Below are positions 12,330 through 24,719 of a stretch of DNA of 64,000 bases, one piece after another (position 1 is the first letter of the stretch; the number at the start of each line of letters is the position of its first letter). Origin of the DNA: Sipunculus nudus (taxonomy: Eukaryota > Annelida > Sipuncula > Golfingiida > Sipunculidae); the NCBI GenBank assembly GCA_026874595.1, contig CM049311.1, positions 78,750,453-78,814,452 on the forward strand, read 5' to 3'. The notes under the pieces were generated by a model that saw only the letters and a list, made by a program, of their open reading frames with translations, had not been told where the DNA came from and searched no databases. The position numbers and the translations under genes were made by a program.

Positions 12330-13151
12330 TGTTACAGGTGCTTTTTTTATTGTGTGGCACGGGCGTAACTCGTGTTGTGACACCCTCGTCGGGCCGTTTG
12401 TTACATTCTCGCTTTGATCCGCACAGGTTGAGCTCTCGTTGTCACGCTAGCCTTGGGCTTTCTCGCCTGGTCATGAGTCACGTGTGGACCCTTGTATGTA
12501 GAGACACACACAACGATTTCTTCTAGATGATTCCTGTAGCGCGTGTTTACTGTGTTGTGTAAGATCTTTTAGACTGTTCAAGAAGTGGAAAATTCTCGGC
12601 TTGGGGTGAAGAGTATATAAAGGGGCTGTGTTTTTAGAGCCGAGAGAGAGCAGCAGAGATGATTTCCAACGGACGCAGAAGCGTGTGTGTCAGTTTCTGG
12701 GACCTTATCCGACGAGTGCGGCAATTATAGATTTTCTTCAGACTGTCTCCTGGATTTTGTGCATTTGGACTTCAGTTAACTTTATGGATTGTTACAAGAG
12801 CTTTACACAGGACTGTCATTCTCCGAGAAAATACATTTAAAGAACTTATCGTTGTGACGGTGGTGGTATCCAGGTACTGTGCACTTCGTGTATTTTACTG
12901 TGTGATTGTATTGATTTGTTGTTATACCGCTGTTTTACTGTATAATTGTATTGATTTAGTGTATTGTAATGTTAGGGATGTTTTAAAAATAAATTATATT
13001 TATTTGTTAACAAAAAAAAACACTGATTTCTTTATTCATTCCCCTAGACATTTCACGATGCCTATAGTATTACAGAATCTGATTTTTTTCTCCATTACAC
13101 AATTTGTGTTCATCACGCCTATGTGATCTGTTTATATTAGGTTCCGTAACA
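12330..13151 (+). mobile_element. solo LTR of an LTR retrotransposon, copy 1
   Basis: This 822-bp segment starts TGTTAC and ends GTAACA, perfect short inverted termini of the TG...CA type. It is flanked by the 4-bp direct repeat CTAT (12326-12329 and 13152-13155), a target-site duplication. Inside lie a TATA box (GTATATAAAGGGG near 12613), the expected start of transcription, and a polyadenylation signal AATAAATTAT near 12988. That order (U3, R, U5) and one boundary pair with no internal region identify a solo LTR left by recombination between two LTRs. A diverged second copy lies at 58447-59231. TSD length and termini fit Gypsy-like elements, but the superfamily cannot be fixed without the internal region. 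Confidence 0.88.
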
Positions 13152-13159
13152 CTATGCCA

Positions 13160-13806
13160 ACTCTCCACTCAGTATTATATTTCACCCTGCACAGAATCGG
13201 ACTCACAAGCGTACGATTATGCTAATAAGGCTTTGTTTGCTTTGAAACGTAAGCGTCACAAGCAGTGAATAAGGTTATGTAGACGGTTTAAATATGCTGG
13301 ATAAGAATGTGTTTCAGGTAAGGACTTCACGGAATAAGTAATATTTTTTTAAGCATGCGAATGTAAACTGATAAAAAAAGGTGTTTCCTTGAAATATAAC
13401 AAAGTTTGGTTTTTAAGTTTGACAATTGAGACCAGTAGTTCCGGCCGTCCCAAACAGCCTCTGCAGGAGTGATCGGGCGGAAGGGGGATCTGTATTGGTT
13501 AGCGCGCAGTGATTTGAATATGGCCGCCAGTTATCCAAGATTGCGGAACATGCAAACATGAACTTTCGAAAAAAGTGTGTTTGCGAAATTCTATATGAAA
13601 ATTCTCCAGAATCCAGAATTTATACATAACCGCATACACTGTAAAAGTAGAAGATGGGAAAGAACATTTATGCTAAAGGCGTGCTGGCAGAAAACGATGA
13701 GTTAAATGCAAAAATCAAATGGTCTGATCGTACATCCCTCTAGTGCCCGGCGGATGTTAGCCGTTACTGCCATCAACGCAGGCACGCAGTTTGTAGTGGA
13801 AGATAG

Positions 13807-13844
<38 letters not shown>

Positions 13845-14299
13845 ACGTTAGAGAGGTTAATGATTTTGCAAAGTAGCTTCGTCAGCCGTTTCAATGTATT
13901 GAATCTTCTCAACCAATACATAATGTGCCCTGACTGAAACTCCGCTTAATTTGCATTTTTTAAAGAAACGAATGTAATTAAAAGATATTCGTCTCTGTTT
14001 AGTTTACGGACGCTATGGTTATATCACCGAGACATTGTTTCTAAATTAACAACTTAGATTCAAGCTCTATCTTATTTCATTTACTTAAATCAACTGAAAG
14101 TAATTTAATCTGAAAGTAGTCTCCTTTTTCTTTTCTTTTTCTGCCCAGCTGCTGAACGGCGTATTTCTATAGAATTTCATATATGTAAATCGAAGTTTAA
14201 TTTGTTCGGGCTACTGGCGTGGTCACGCGGACAACAGACTGTGTCAGTACATTTCAATGAGCATTGGGTGAGAAACAAATGGGCAAGGCTGTGAGATCC
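13160..14299. other. intergenic stretch with (GT)n
   Basis: It holds a (GT)n microsatellite at 13809-13840. A locally GC-richer block lies at about 13435-13560. No gene or full mobile element is recognised. Confidence 0.5.
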
Positions 14300-14644
14300 G
14301 GTTTTTTTGGTGGAGGTAACCGCCTCCATTTTTAATGCTGACTTATCTAATTCTTAATTTAAATATGTACATCTGCAGAGTTTCCATTTCGGTTTGGGAC
14401 TGCTTGACAGGGCGGTAGCACTCGCTTCCTATCATTTTTATTTTGTATCCTAGTGTCACCCAGGCCCGGTGTCTATCGCACCTGCGGGTCCTGGGTGTGT
14501 AATCATCCCCAAAGCTGGGGAATAACACCGAGGAACCCCCATAAGACGCACTCGTATGTGAGTGATACACGCCTTGGCTGAGATTCGAACCCACGATCTC
14601 CCGGCTTTGAGTCCCGCTCTCTACCCCTGAGCCACAGAAGCCGG
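14300..14644 (-). mobile_element. tRNA-derived SINE, nearly complete but internally shortened
   Basis: Read on the minus strand it begins CCGGCTTCTGTGGCTCAG with an A-box-like part, then has GGGTTCGAATC as a B-box, and ends GGAGGCGGTTACCTCCACC plus an A-rich tail. It is the same family as 59719-60125 but lacks roughly 60-80 bp of the middle, around the GTGAGGTTTTTCACGG part. The minus-strand open frame across it is not a gene. No clear target duplication is visible. Confidence 0.85.
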
Positions 14645-14649
14645 TTAAA

Positions 14650-15955
14650 TAGATCTTTATTACAAGAAATAGCAATGCTAAGGGCTAGATGCCCAGTTCC
14701 AAACTGATTCTCAACACACGGTAAACCTCCCAGTTAGATTCATACAAAATGAAAAAAAAAACAATCAAGGCTTTACTTAAAGTGTCACAAAAGCTACAAA
14801 TCAAGAAGGGTGTACGCTGAAGTTCTACGGGGATGCAATTAGACTGAATATAGGGTCATTATGTAAGAGCCCGGCAATAAATCTGAGGTATACCTGAAAA
14901 CTGACTTTTAAAACAGTCTCGATCAATATAATCAGCAACACCTTACACCTTATGTAATCAGGATGAATTATACAGAGAGTGAGAATTGCACATTTTAGGT
15001 TATAAAATGGCTGGACTTTCGTACCGTACAAGCCTGCATCATAAATACATACCACAGCGGCCACGGAAGAACGAGTCCAAATGACGTCTTAACTTCTAAT
15101 ACATGGACCATTATACTACATATATTGATGCACTGTGAAATAATGTAGTAAAAAGAAAACGAACAGCTTAAATCGGAACAGGTACATGCATATTTTAAAA
15201 GACATACTTGAATTCGACTCTATCTATTAGTTTTGGAAAACTTTTTTTCCCTCTTGGCATATGATGTGCACAAGTGTAATCGTGGGAACTCCTTATTTGA
15301 CGTTTGCAATTCGTCGCCCCCTTTGTCGGATCCGTACCACAAAGGCAAAAATTTAACCGGTCCTTCAAAATATTATATTCTTTTCTCTCTCCACAACTGC
15401 GACCACGTAAAATAAGTGGTGGCATTTATTTTTTTTAAAGGAGCCCCAAAATTATGTCAAGGGAAAACAGGAATTCAGGTCACAGATTATACTTTTAGGT
15501 GGCAATTAAGGTATCTGCAGTGACTTAATTCACCCCCTGGTTCTGTCAATGTTTGCACCGGGTGTTAACAGTCCTGGAAGTGACAGATGATACATTATCC
15601 TAATTAACTAAAAGGAAACGAAAAACGAGTCTTGCAATAATTTAAAGTTATCCAATTCATCAAACATATTCATCAAAGGAAATACAAAAAAGAATCTTGC
15701 ATAATCTGACGTATCACATCTAATTCATCAAAAATCTGTCATCATATTCATACAGAAGTGTCGCACGTAGATTATCTGAAATGAAGTCCTGTTGGATAGG
15801 GAAATAGCATATACCGATCATGGGTGACGTCATGTCCGTGACCATATGAAAAGAGTAATCAAAATGTTGGAAAAATAATTATTAAGGGTTTTTTTTCTTA
15901 TGATAATGTTCAACCATTATTACAGCAGTATTCTAGTCTGCAGATCAGAAGATAG
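14650..15955. other. intergenic stretch, nothing assigned
   Basis: No gene, RNA or named repeat recognised. A short internal repetition (ACGA-TCTTGCA-AAT followed by an AATTCATCAAA phrase) occurs around 15625-15740. Confidence 0.4.
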
Positions 15956-15958
15956 AAG

Positions 15959-16255
15959 TGGGTATTAGTCCAGCGGTTAAGGTTCCATATTTGGAGGAAT
16001 TGTGCAAAAAATGAAAGAAGCATGAAAGTTTCCAAAACTGCTCTTTGCAGCTTAATGGTGAATTTCAGATTTAGGGCTAAGCTGAAAATAAATTTTCTTA
16101 CCCAAAATCCAAGATGGCGACCAAGATGGCCGCCGGATTAAAAAATGTCAATAACTCGAGCTATAATGTCGCTAGAAAGCATTGTAAGTACTCTATTTTT
16201 ATGTTTTTTGGCCCAAGAAATTCAATTTTCGAAGTTCAAAACCTCTCCAGGTACT
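15959..16255 (+). repeat. AAGATGGC-type repeat, unit 1
   Basis: The unit begins near AGTCCAGCGGTTAAGG and contains GAATTGTGCAAAAAATGAAAG. Its core is CCAAGATGGC-GACCAAGATGG (about 16108-16130), and it ends after a CTCTATTTTTATGTTTTTTGG phrase. It lies directly before unit 2 in the same orientation. The core carries two AAGATGGC words about 12 bp apart. Confidence 0.75.
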
Positions 16256-16269
16256 CATTTTTTGTTTTT

Positions 16270-16575
16270 ATAACAAGAGTTCGGTATTATTCCCATCGGT
16301 TAAGCTGCATACATAAAAGAATTGTGTAAAAGATAAAAGAAGAATGAAACTTTGAATAACAGTAGTCCAGACCATACTCAGTATTTCCAGATATAAGGCC
16401 AAGCGGAATTCAGAATATCTTGGTCGAAATCCAAGATGGCGGACAAGATGGCCGTCGGATTATGAAATAACAATATTTGCGGTGTTATTTGTCCTAGAAT
16501 GTATTGCAAGTGCACTATTTCTATATTTTGGGGTCGAGAAATTCATTTGGACAACTCCGATGTCCAAAGCCGTAA
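16270..16575 (+). repeat. AAGATGGC-type repeat, unit 2
   Basis: Same order of landmarks as unit 1: CATCGGTTAAG, AATTGTGTAAAAGATAAAAG, CCAGACCATACTCAGTAT, GGCCAAGCGGAATTC, CCAAGATGGCGGACAAGATGG, and TTGCAAGTGCACTATTT. Divergent from unit 1 and closer in the second half to unit 3. It ends beside a tRNA-like phrase (AACCACTAGGCGACG read on the plus strand). Confidence 0.75.
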
Positions 16576-16579
16576 CCAC

Positions 16580-17880
16580 TAGGCGACGTCCTACCCCTTG
16601 ATATGCTATATTTGTAATGTGGTGATTGTGCATGTGGAATCAAATAACTTGCAGAAACTTGTGCAGTTTGTAATATACCCGCTACTTTGGTGATATGGTA
16701 AGATTATCCTTACCAATTAGCTGACATTGCCTTTGCATTTACCGTTACTGCTTAAAATACTCCATTTGCTTACATAATGCACACATTTTATATTACTTAC
16801 ATGTATTTATAAATATAATTACAAAGAATATTTACTACATTTATTTGAAAAAAATAATCACCATGTGAACATGATGCAAAATAGTAGCTATAGCACTGAG
16901 CCTTGCACCTAAGATAAACCGATAGTTAGTAAATTGGAATTGTGTGTGATTTACCAGAAGAAAACGTTATTGTCCTGTTAAATCTAAAAGAAAATATTCA
17001 GGCATAAGTGAAAAAAGTTGATGGCAATATTAAAAAATTTTATGTAATAAACTATTCTCTTCAGCAGTAATAATATTCAGGAATAATATTCAGAATTAGT
17101 CTATTCTCATTGATGTAAGTTCACTTGATGAAGCATGTGGTATGAAATAAAAGTTTCTCAAACATTCTGCATATGAGCATAAAACTGACCTAAAGAGAAA
17201 ATTCTTAGCACAGCAGCTTAAAGCACAGAACAGTTACATTCACCAATCAAGTCAATGAAAACTCAAACCAAACTTTGTACTGAATTTTGATATAATCTAG
17301 GTGATGAAGACAAAATGTATGTCTGGAACCTAAGGGTTTATTATATTTTTCAACCTTGTGGTGTGAATTCGAAATTCCATCTAGCGCCTTGCTTTTTCAT
17401 TCCCTCATCATACATCCCTGAAACTTCAACGATAAGCTGGCTTCAACACTTGCAGCACTGACCCCTAAAGTTTGATACATGTGGTAAATATTCTAATAAT
17501 ACATGTTTGTTTCAAATATCCTAATGATTAGTGTTTATGGACATATCAAGTTCTTAATTTTATTTTAGATTTTGACACAGAAGTTTCTTGGGCAATCACC
17601 TTTTCAAAGCAATTACATTTATCAGCATGGAAATAAAGGGAAATTAAAAAGGAAGAAATATGAAATATTGCAATCAAATCTGTTCTACATTCAAGCATGA
17701 AAATGCATGACAAGACAGACAAATCTAGCCAGGAAATAACAGTTTCATTTGAGAACAATCACAAAGTATGCAACTGCTCAGCAGAACTCGGCAAATAATG
17801 TTTGCTGTTCGAGGTGCTAGACAAAGGCAAATTTAACATAATTTCAAATTCAACAAAACCAGAATTCAACCATAGAATCA
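16580..17880. other. spacer between AAGATGGC repeats, AT-rich
   Basis: No gene or repeat recognised between units 2 and 3. The only frame of note (17546-17758, minus) has no family features. Confidence 0.4.
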
Positions 17881-17885
17881 TAATA

Positions 17886-18140
17886 CATATTCGAAGCCCT
17901 TATAAATGAATTTCTTGACCCCAAAAACATAAAAATAGTGCACTTGCAATGCATTTAGGACAAATATAACCGGATATTGATATGTTATAATCCGTCGGCC
18001 ATCTTGGCCGCCATCTTGGATTTTGACTAAGAGTGAATTCCGCTTGGCCCTATATCTGAAAATATTGAGTATGGTCTGGACAACTATTATGCCAAGTTTC
18101 GTGCTTCTTTCATTTTTTGCACAATTCTTCTCTTAACAGC
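17886..18140 (-). repeat. AAGATGGC-type repeat, unit 3, inverted
   Basis: Reverse-oriented copy of the same family. On the minus strand it reads CCAGCTGTTAAGAGAAGAATTG, then CCAGACCATACTCAATAT, GGCCAAGCGGAATTC, CCAAGATGGCGGCCAAGATG and TTGCAAGTGCACTATTT. With unit 2 it forms an inverted pair about 1.3 kb apart. Confidence 0.75.
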
Positions 18141-19164
18141 TGGGCTATATGTAGAATAATGGAATCGAGACGAATTCAGGAGGCTTGTCCCCAAGTGTTG
18201 AAAAGTTTATAATAAAATTTGAAAAATGAAATCATTTACGGTTTATATAACGAAATTTTGTCTGATGACCGGCCTGAATATATGATACTTAATTGGGTTA
18301 GGACCTAATTAAGACCGGTTCCAGTGTGGCAGTTTCAGATTGCCCCCACTTCAGATTATTATGGGTAACTTGAAATCGCATCCAGGTACGCGGGAGGGGA
18401 TGATATCCACTAAAATTTTGTTCCTTTGTTTATTTACTTTTGATGTAATTCCTTTCTTCTTTATTTTTCGGATTAGGTTGAGTCTTTGTCTTTATTTTTT
18501 AATCTAATGGTTTGCAATGTATGTGTCAAGCACTCTGATGTTTATGGATCAGTATGAATATAATCAGGTATAAAACTAACATTTCTGCGATAATTAAAAC
18601 TCATATTTTTTTATTAAAAACACAGCCAAGAAACTACAAAATGTATCTCAGCGTAACAAGCAACAATATGTGGAGGGATGTTAGTGATGGAAAAGTCTGT
18701 GAAGTCATCCTATAAATAACATATTTTTTTAAAGAAAAAATCACATTTTTATCCAAAATATATTTTTAATTTGACACTTTTTAGTATATAATGTTATCAA
18801 TCCAATATTTCTTCTTACATTAGTACCGTATTTAAACATTTTTAAAAATTACGACTCCGGGTAAAAGAAAGACGTAAAATTTTCATATTTCCCATCGGTT
18901 GATGTTGGTAGATTTTCTAGTCTGTCAAACTACAAACCTTACGAAAAATGCATTGTACAAACCGAAATTCTGTTCCAATTTTTTTACCTTTGGTCTTTAT
19001 TCTAGCTAAATCTCCTGGCCTAGACGTCCTCTGAGTACTTTACCGTCGCATCCGCGCGACTCTATCGAATCCTAGTTTTATTTATCTCTCCCAATTACTC
19101 GAGGGTCCTCGTTGTCCACAGACTAAACCCGGATGTCGCAAGCCGGGTGACGAATATCGAGCAG

Positions 19165-19790
19165 TCCATTGGTTAGGAAGGGTCACCGTGCACCCCCTCT
19201 GGGATTTTATGACATAGGTATTTTTAGATCCCGAAGTATGTCCAGTTAATCAATTAAGATGTTAACATTGATTATTTTGGGATACACTACCCTTTTAGGC
19301 CATTTAAAGACAACCACGTCATTACGCAAGGCAACCGAGGACAGATAACCTTGATAAGGGGGTAGGGGTATTTAAATGCTTATAGCTCGCTTAATATTTG
19401 ACATATTCACTTCAAATAGACTGTAATGTATTTGCAAATAGTCACAAAAAGTCACTGATAAAGATAATCATTAAAAATTGATCATGTGTGTTTGTTGATT
19501 AAGCAATTTACTACGATACATATAAAATACCCTTAAAAAATTTACCGGCTTTTTCTTTAGAATTTTCCTAACAGAAGTTTTTTTTAGATGATGCTCACAT
19601 TTTTTTTAATTTTTAGTGCATTAATGCATTAGTTCTTGACACTCATAGAAAACCATTTTGATAAAATTATGAATATTTGACCAAATAAAAATAAATGAAT
19701 AACCCGTTGTTAAGTCTATTTTATTGTACTCTGTGTATATAAGGTGAATATGGTGTCCTTTGTTCCACTCTGGACGCACTTCATTTTCAT
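19165..19790 (+). repeat. left arm of a long imperfect inverted repeat
   Basis: The arm matches the reverse complement of 22540-23138. Landmarks from outside inward are GGAAGGGTCACCGTG, CCAGTTAAT-AATTAAGATG, GTCATTACGCA, CCTTGATAAGGGGG-AGGGGTAT, ATTTGACATATTC, TTTGCAAATAGTC, GTTGATTAAGC and GTTAGTTCTTGACA-TC. Divergence is about a quarter of positions by eye. The outer boundary is fairly sharp near 19165. The inner boundary fades around 19660-19790. Confidence 0.75.
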
Positions 19791-19799
19791 TGTGATGCT

Positions 19800-22535
19800 T
19801 CCCTGTTACTACGAACAATTGTTACCGGAACCGAAATGGCTTTAAAAATAACTAAAGCCGTTCCTTGAGCCATTTTTAACACATAATAATCATTAAAAAA
19901 TCATATTAATTTTCTTATAGATTGAGACCCAATCCCTTCATGCTAAATAATCTGAAAAAATGTGATATATTTGTCCACAAAATCGAAGACCAAATATTAA
20001 AAAAATAACTTAATACCTGTGGAAGTCTAATCTCAGTGCGTTAGACCCGTACAGTACATAATGAGTAGAGTCTTGTACTACAATATTCCAACAAGGTTTC
20101 AAGTTATGTTAAAAGGAGATATTTCAAGAAGGCCTGGCCACCAGTTTCAATTATCTTGCATGTTTTATATGTTAATTTGTTTTTCATGTTTTTATTCCAA
20201 TGATATTATGACTTGGTTATAAGTCCTCGTGCTATTAGCATGTCTTTTTCATTGCGATCGTAAGTAATGCATGGTAGGACGAGGTAAGAGTATTAACAGC
20301 AGCAGAGAAGCAGAGGAGCGGTGGTTTCACAATGACACTATATACCAAACAGGGACGGGATCATATCTATGCTAGTCATCAGAAAGAATCTAATTTAATT
20401 GCATACGTATCATTTGTGATTGTAACAATTTAGAATAAAAGACGGAAGAAACAGAGAGATGTATTTAAAAGGAAAAAGTCAGAAGCTCTGCGTTCTAAAC
20501 AGAGGCAAACAGGGAGATGTACTTATAATAAAACAATCAGAAGCTGTGGGTTCTAAACAGAAATGGACAAAGCCTATGTCCTTATTCGGGACACGTAGGA
20601 CGACACTATTGGAACTACAGCTAACGATTAAATCTCTAATATGTGTGTTCAAATGTAACATATTTTTATATATATATTATTTTCTTTTAAATATTTTTCT
20701 CAATTAATCATATACACCCACCTTTTAATGTGTGCCATAGCGATGAAGGAAAATTACCCCTAAATCCCCAATCCGGAGAATGAGTTTTTTGTTTTACTGA
20801 AGTTAAATTTCATATATAATAGATAATATAAAAAATACGAATGTTTCTTTATAGTCCCTGCAGTAATGATCCCTAAGGCCAAAAAAGGTATGGTTCTCAG
20901 GCACCGCCCGCGACAATTTTAACCCAACCCCCCCCCCCCCCCCCCGCGTCAAAATTTTTTATTTTTATTTAATCTTTCAAGAAGATAAAATAATACAATT
21001 TAAATCAGATTTCCTTCTGTTATTATCAAGCTTTTCCCTGATCAAATGACATTTTTATCGAAACATACAAAAAAGGTTAAACAAAAAATTGCCCGCCAGC
21101 ACTGATTTCGGAAAAAAATGCCTGAAAACCAAACTTTTTTTTTTCTTTTTGCCTAATAGATACACATTGCCTACTGGTGAGTGACAGATTATGACATGCA
21201 AAAACTGCTCACACATTCAGCTATGTTTTTCGTGTTCAATAGGAAACTTTTGCAAGATATTAAGATAGCTTTTGTACTTTATAATACTTGTAGTTCTGCA
21301 TTTCAGCTCAATCTCAGCTCGATCCATGTACCAGGGCGGGGGTGTCAAAGGGGTCCATGTATGACCAACACTCTCCTCCCATGATTTTAAGAATATTCAA
21401 TATAACACAATCACCAGATTTCAATTAAATGACGTTTGTAGATACTCACCCTCTTCTCCATGAAATGTCTAGTGCATGTCTTTATTTTACCTCCTCCAGG
21501 AAGAATATAGTTATGCCGGAGATGTTTTGTGAGACTGTTATCTATAACAACTTTACTAAAAAGTTATAACCAAATTTTGATTACCTTTTATGTAGGGTTA
21601 GTGTAACACGAATGGAACTTTCTTTTAGATTTAAAAAGTCACCTGGACCTACATCGAATAGCTAAGTTTAAAGGAATATTCGTCATTATGAGATAAGGCA
21701 ATACTTTCTTGTCCCAGGAGAGAGAGAGAGAGAGAGAAAGAGAAAGAGAGAATGAGAAAGCCCGCGTCGTCATTAAATAGTACAAGGAGAAAAGTAAACA
21801 TTTCCGAACAAGGGGAAATTATGCCCCGCTCCCGTGTATTAGGTGCTGCGCAATATACATGACCTTATTTTGAAATGGGCCAAATGATGACACGATATAA
21901 CTCAAATGTTTTAGATGTTACTGCACTTTTAAATTATCAATTAACAGACAAAATATTAAAAAATATGACCCCAAGAGGGGTCATAAGAAAACGGAAAAAA
22001 GCAAACTTACTCCCATCACGTTATATAATAAACAGATATATATATATATATACCCATTCTTATCGATTAGAAGGGACCTTTCCTTCCGTGGTCGGAAAAT
22101 GTTGCTTGGTCAAAATATATTTTAACAACAAATTATGAACAACTACAAAAGGGACAAGAGGACATCAACCAAAATAAAATGAAACAATTAGCAGTAGAAG
22201 CCATAATAAATAATATTGCATGATAATTGAAACTTGCAACCTTGTCTGAAAATCGTTGTGACATCCGTCCTTATCCCGCACTGTATTGACCTGATGCACT
22301 GAGCCTAGACTTTTCAGGAATCACTAAGTAAATGAATTGTCTGTTCCTTATATCTTCCTTCCCGAGGACAAAATCGTCACAACAATTCAAAGGGTTAGCA
22401 TACAACGGTTAGTGCTTATTCATGGAGAAAGTTCTTTAATAAAGTTCATTATTTACCAATAGATTCAAAATGATCTTAATGAAAGTGTTACTAATGTTTA
22501 CACACTCAGTTTCAAAAGAGTGAGTATTTATGGAA
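19800..22535. other. spacer inside the long inverted repeat
   Basis: About 2.7 kb with no transposase or other recognisable protein. It contains a poly-C run at about 20928-20945 and a GA-rich simple repeat at 21719-21760. The short frames at 20459-20707 and 21875-22138 are A/T-rich and look like chance frames. Confidence 0.5.
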
Positions 22536-22539
22536 TTTG

Positions 22540-23138
22540 AAAACGAGGTACATCGAGAGAAAAAAATCAGAACACACCATACACTTTATAAAAAAAAGGT
22601 ACCATAAAATAAAATTATATATGTACTATCTTGTATATGTATACGATTAAATAAATAAAAGAGTTTTCAGGATTGTCAAGAACTAACGGATGCAAAATGT
22701 CTACATTGTCTTGTAAAAATATCAACTGGGAAAAGTTTAGAGAAAAAGCAATGAAATTCGGCAATTCTTTCAGGGATTTTAATTAATGCCGTAATTAATC
22801 GCTTAATCAACAAAAACATATAATACACTAATATGATTATTTTATCAGTGAATTTTCGGACTATTTGCAAATGCAATACAGTTTACTTGAAGAGAATATG
22901 TCAAATATAAAGCGAGACATAAGCGTTTCCATACCCCTTCCCCCTTATCAAGGCCATCTGCCTGTGGATGCTGTGCGTAATGACGCGATTGTCTTTGATT
23001 GGCCTACAAGCGTTGTGTAAAAAGATATCAATGAAATCATCTTAATTCATTAACTGGATATACTTTGGGATATAAAATACTGTTAGATATAAAATGTCTT
23101 AAAATCCTGGAGGGGGTCCACGGTGACCCTTCCCAGCC
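22540..23138 (-). repeat. right arm of the long imperfect inverted repeat
   Basis: Partner of 19165-19790 in the opposite orientation. Plus-strand landmarks include GCTTAATCAAC (near 22801), GACTATTTGCAAATGCAATA, CCTTCCCCCTTATCAAGG, GCGTAATGACGCGAT, CATTAACTGGATATACTTTG and CACGGTGACCCTTCC. The two arms could be long terminal inverted repeats of a dead element or an old inverted duplication. No target duplication was found at the outer ends. Confidence 0.75.
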
Positions 23139-23361
23139 CATGACCTATATATATAGTTATTTTGGTATGATTATTATGTAATTAAACTGGCTCAAAAGAG
23201 GACTTTTATCATTACTAAAACAGATAAACATTTTCAGGTCAGAAAAATAACTATTCATAGAATAAGGAAAGCATTACAGTGAAAATCAAGTGCGTCTGCA
23301 TGGAGAGGAACATGGAACACCACATTCACCTTAAATACAAAGGGTTCTTTAAAAATATACT

Positions 23362-23572
23362 TTATAGTGGGTAATCCATTCGGGGGGGTCTATTGCTTAT
23401 TTGTTTACACATGGACGTAGCAGGTGATGATATGGCCATATTTGGAATGCTAGTCGTGACGTCATAGAGAACAATAACGTCACTCCACGTGCCGTTTCCC
23501 TGAAAGGTGTCAGTAAATCTACGTACAGTATAAAGGCCACTATTGTTGTTCGTTGTTTTATAGTCCTGGGCC
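23362..23572 (-). CDS. candidate terminal exon of an unknown gene
   Basis: On the minus strand a strong 3' splice site (CTCTCTTTTTACAACAG) ends at 23573. It is followed by a 211-bp open frame to a TAA at 23362-23364. The peptide begins AQDYKTTNNNSGLYTVRR, continues FTDTFQGNGTWSDVIVLYD and ends near ATSMCKQISN. It looks like part of an extracellular domain (Gly, Thr, Asn and aromatic rich, one Cys), but I recognise no family. Base composition is richer in GC than the flanks, which supports coding use. Two other minus-strand frames with coding-like composition lie upstream (24048-24305 and 25874-26092) and could be exons of the same gene. I cannot join them with confidence. Confidence 0.3.
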
Positions 23573-23639
23573 CTGTTGTAAAAAGAGAGTAAATGAATTA
23601 AGCTCCCCCAAACCCAAACTACCACGGGATAAGGGCCCG

Positions 23640-24700
23640 AAAAACCCGTTTTAAACTACCTTTTAAATTATTGGTTTGTTATTCAAAAATGTTAATGATT
23701 GAATTTTAAGTAATTATTTTTTATTATATTATTTTATATTATTTTTATATTATATTATATTGTGTAATTACTTGAAAGTGTGGCAAGTTGTCTGGGTTGG
23801 GAGGTCATCCACCCTGACATTTACAATTGATTTATATTAAAAAAGCAATTACATCTGCCATTTTAAAGATAAAATTAATCCTGCATAGGTCGGGATTAAA
23901 GATTGTTGTTATTCACGTTACATAAAAGATCCGTCATATTAACACGAAATTCTACAACCAATGTACGCTCCCGAGGCAACAGAAATCTTGCGCTTCTAAA
24001 GAGGCTACTGATTTTCCCGCTGCCTGCTTTGACCGTTTATGATGCACTTAAACACCAGGTGGCCTGTCTGCTGAAAAAAAACTGCTGATGAGTCTAGCAG
24101 TCAGCCAAACACTAGTCAACAAACACTCGACAGGCACCAGGCTCCGCCCAGAAACCACTGGTGGGTCCATTCTCTCTGAGCCTGTGGTCTGTTCAAACGG
24201 TTGCCGGTGCGATGAGCTGTCACTCAAAACGAAATGAACAACATTAGCTCCGTGTATTCCTGGCTTGGCTGGTAAACCTTTTTGTCTTCCAGCACAGGGT
24301 CTCATCTGATTGGACCAAAATACAGTGCTCCCCTCTGGTGTAAAGATTCAGGATAGGAGGTCATAACAAACAGCGCTTACGATATAGGTTGTTGGCCTAC
24401 AGGTAAAGCGCTGTGTAAAAAGCGTACAACCAATGGTAAATAAAAAGACAAAGGAGAAATAAGGTAGTCCGCAATATTATCAGGATAGTGTACACGTTTA
24501 TATTTTAAGGAGACTGTTGTAAGGATATGGGTATAAAAGCATTTTATGTTGTTTCGTGCTCAAAATTACATGGTATTTTGGTGAATTCAACAGTGGAATT
24601 TCTTTATACATTCCGAGTAGAGAGCAACAGAATTCATCAAAAGTAAAAGCTTCGCACAATAAGTAAGAGAGACACCCCATAACACATCAAGGGGAATGCA
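23640..24700. other. possible intron or intergenic stretch
   Basis: An AT-rich simple stretch lies at about 23700-23770. A GC-richer block at 24048-24310 holds an 85-codon minus-strand frame without recognisable motifs. Nothing else is assigned. Confidence 0.35.
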
Positions 24701-24719
24701 AGGGACACTGTTCATCTCT

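Noticed and set aside
12296-13126. Three plus-strand frames of 70-90 codons
   Set aside because: They sit on the solo LTR, are not kept open in the second copy at 58447-59231, and show no motif.
14343-14675. 110-codon minus-strand frame
   Set aside because: It lies almost wholly on a reversed SINE and has no protein family features.
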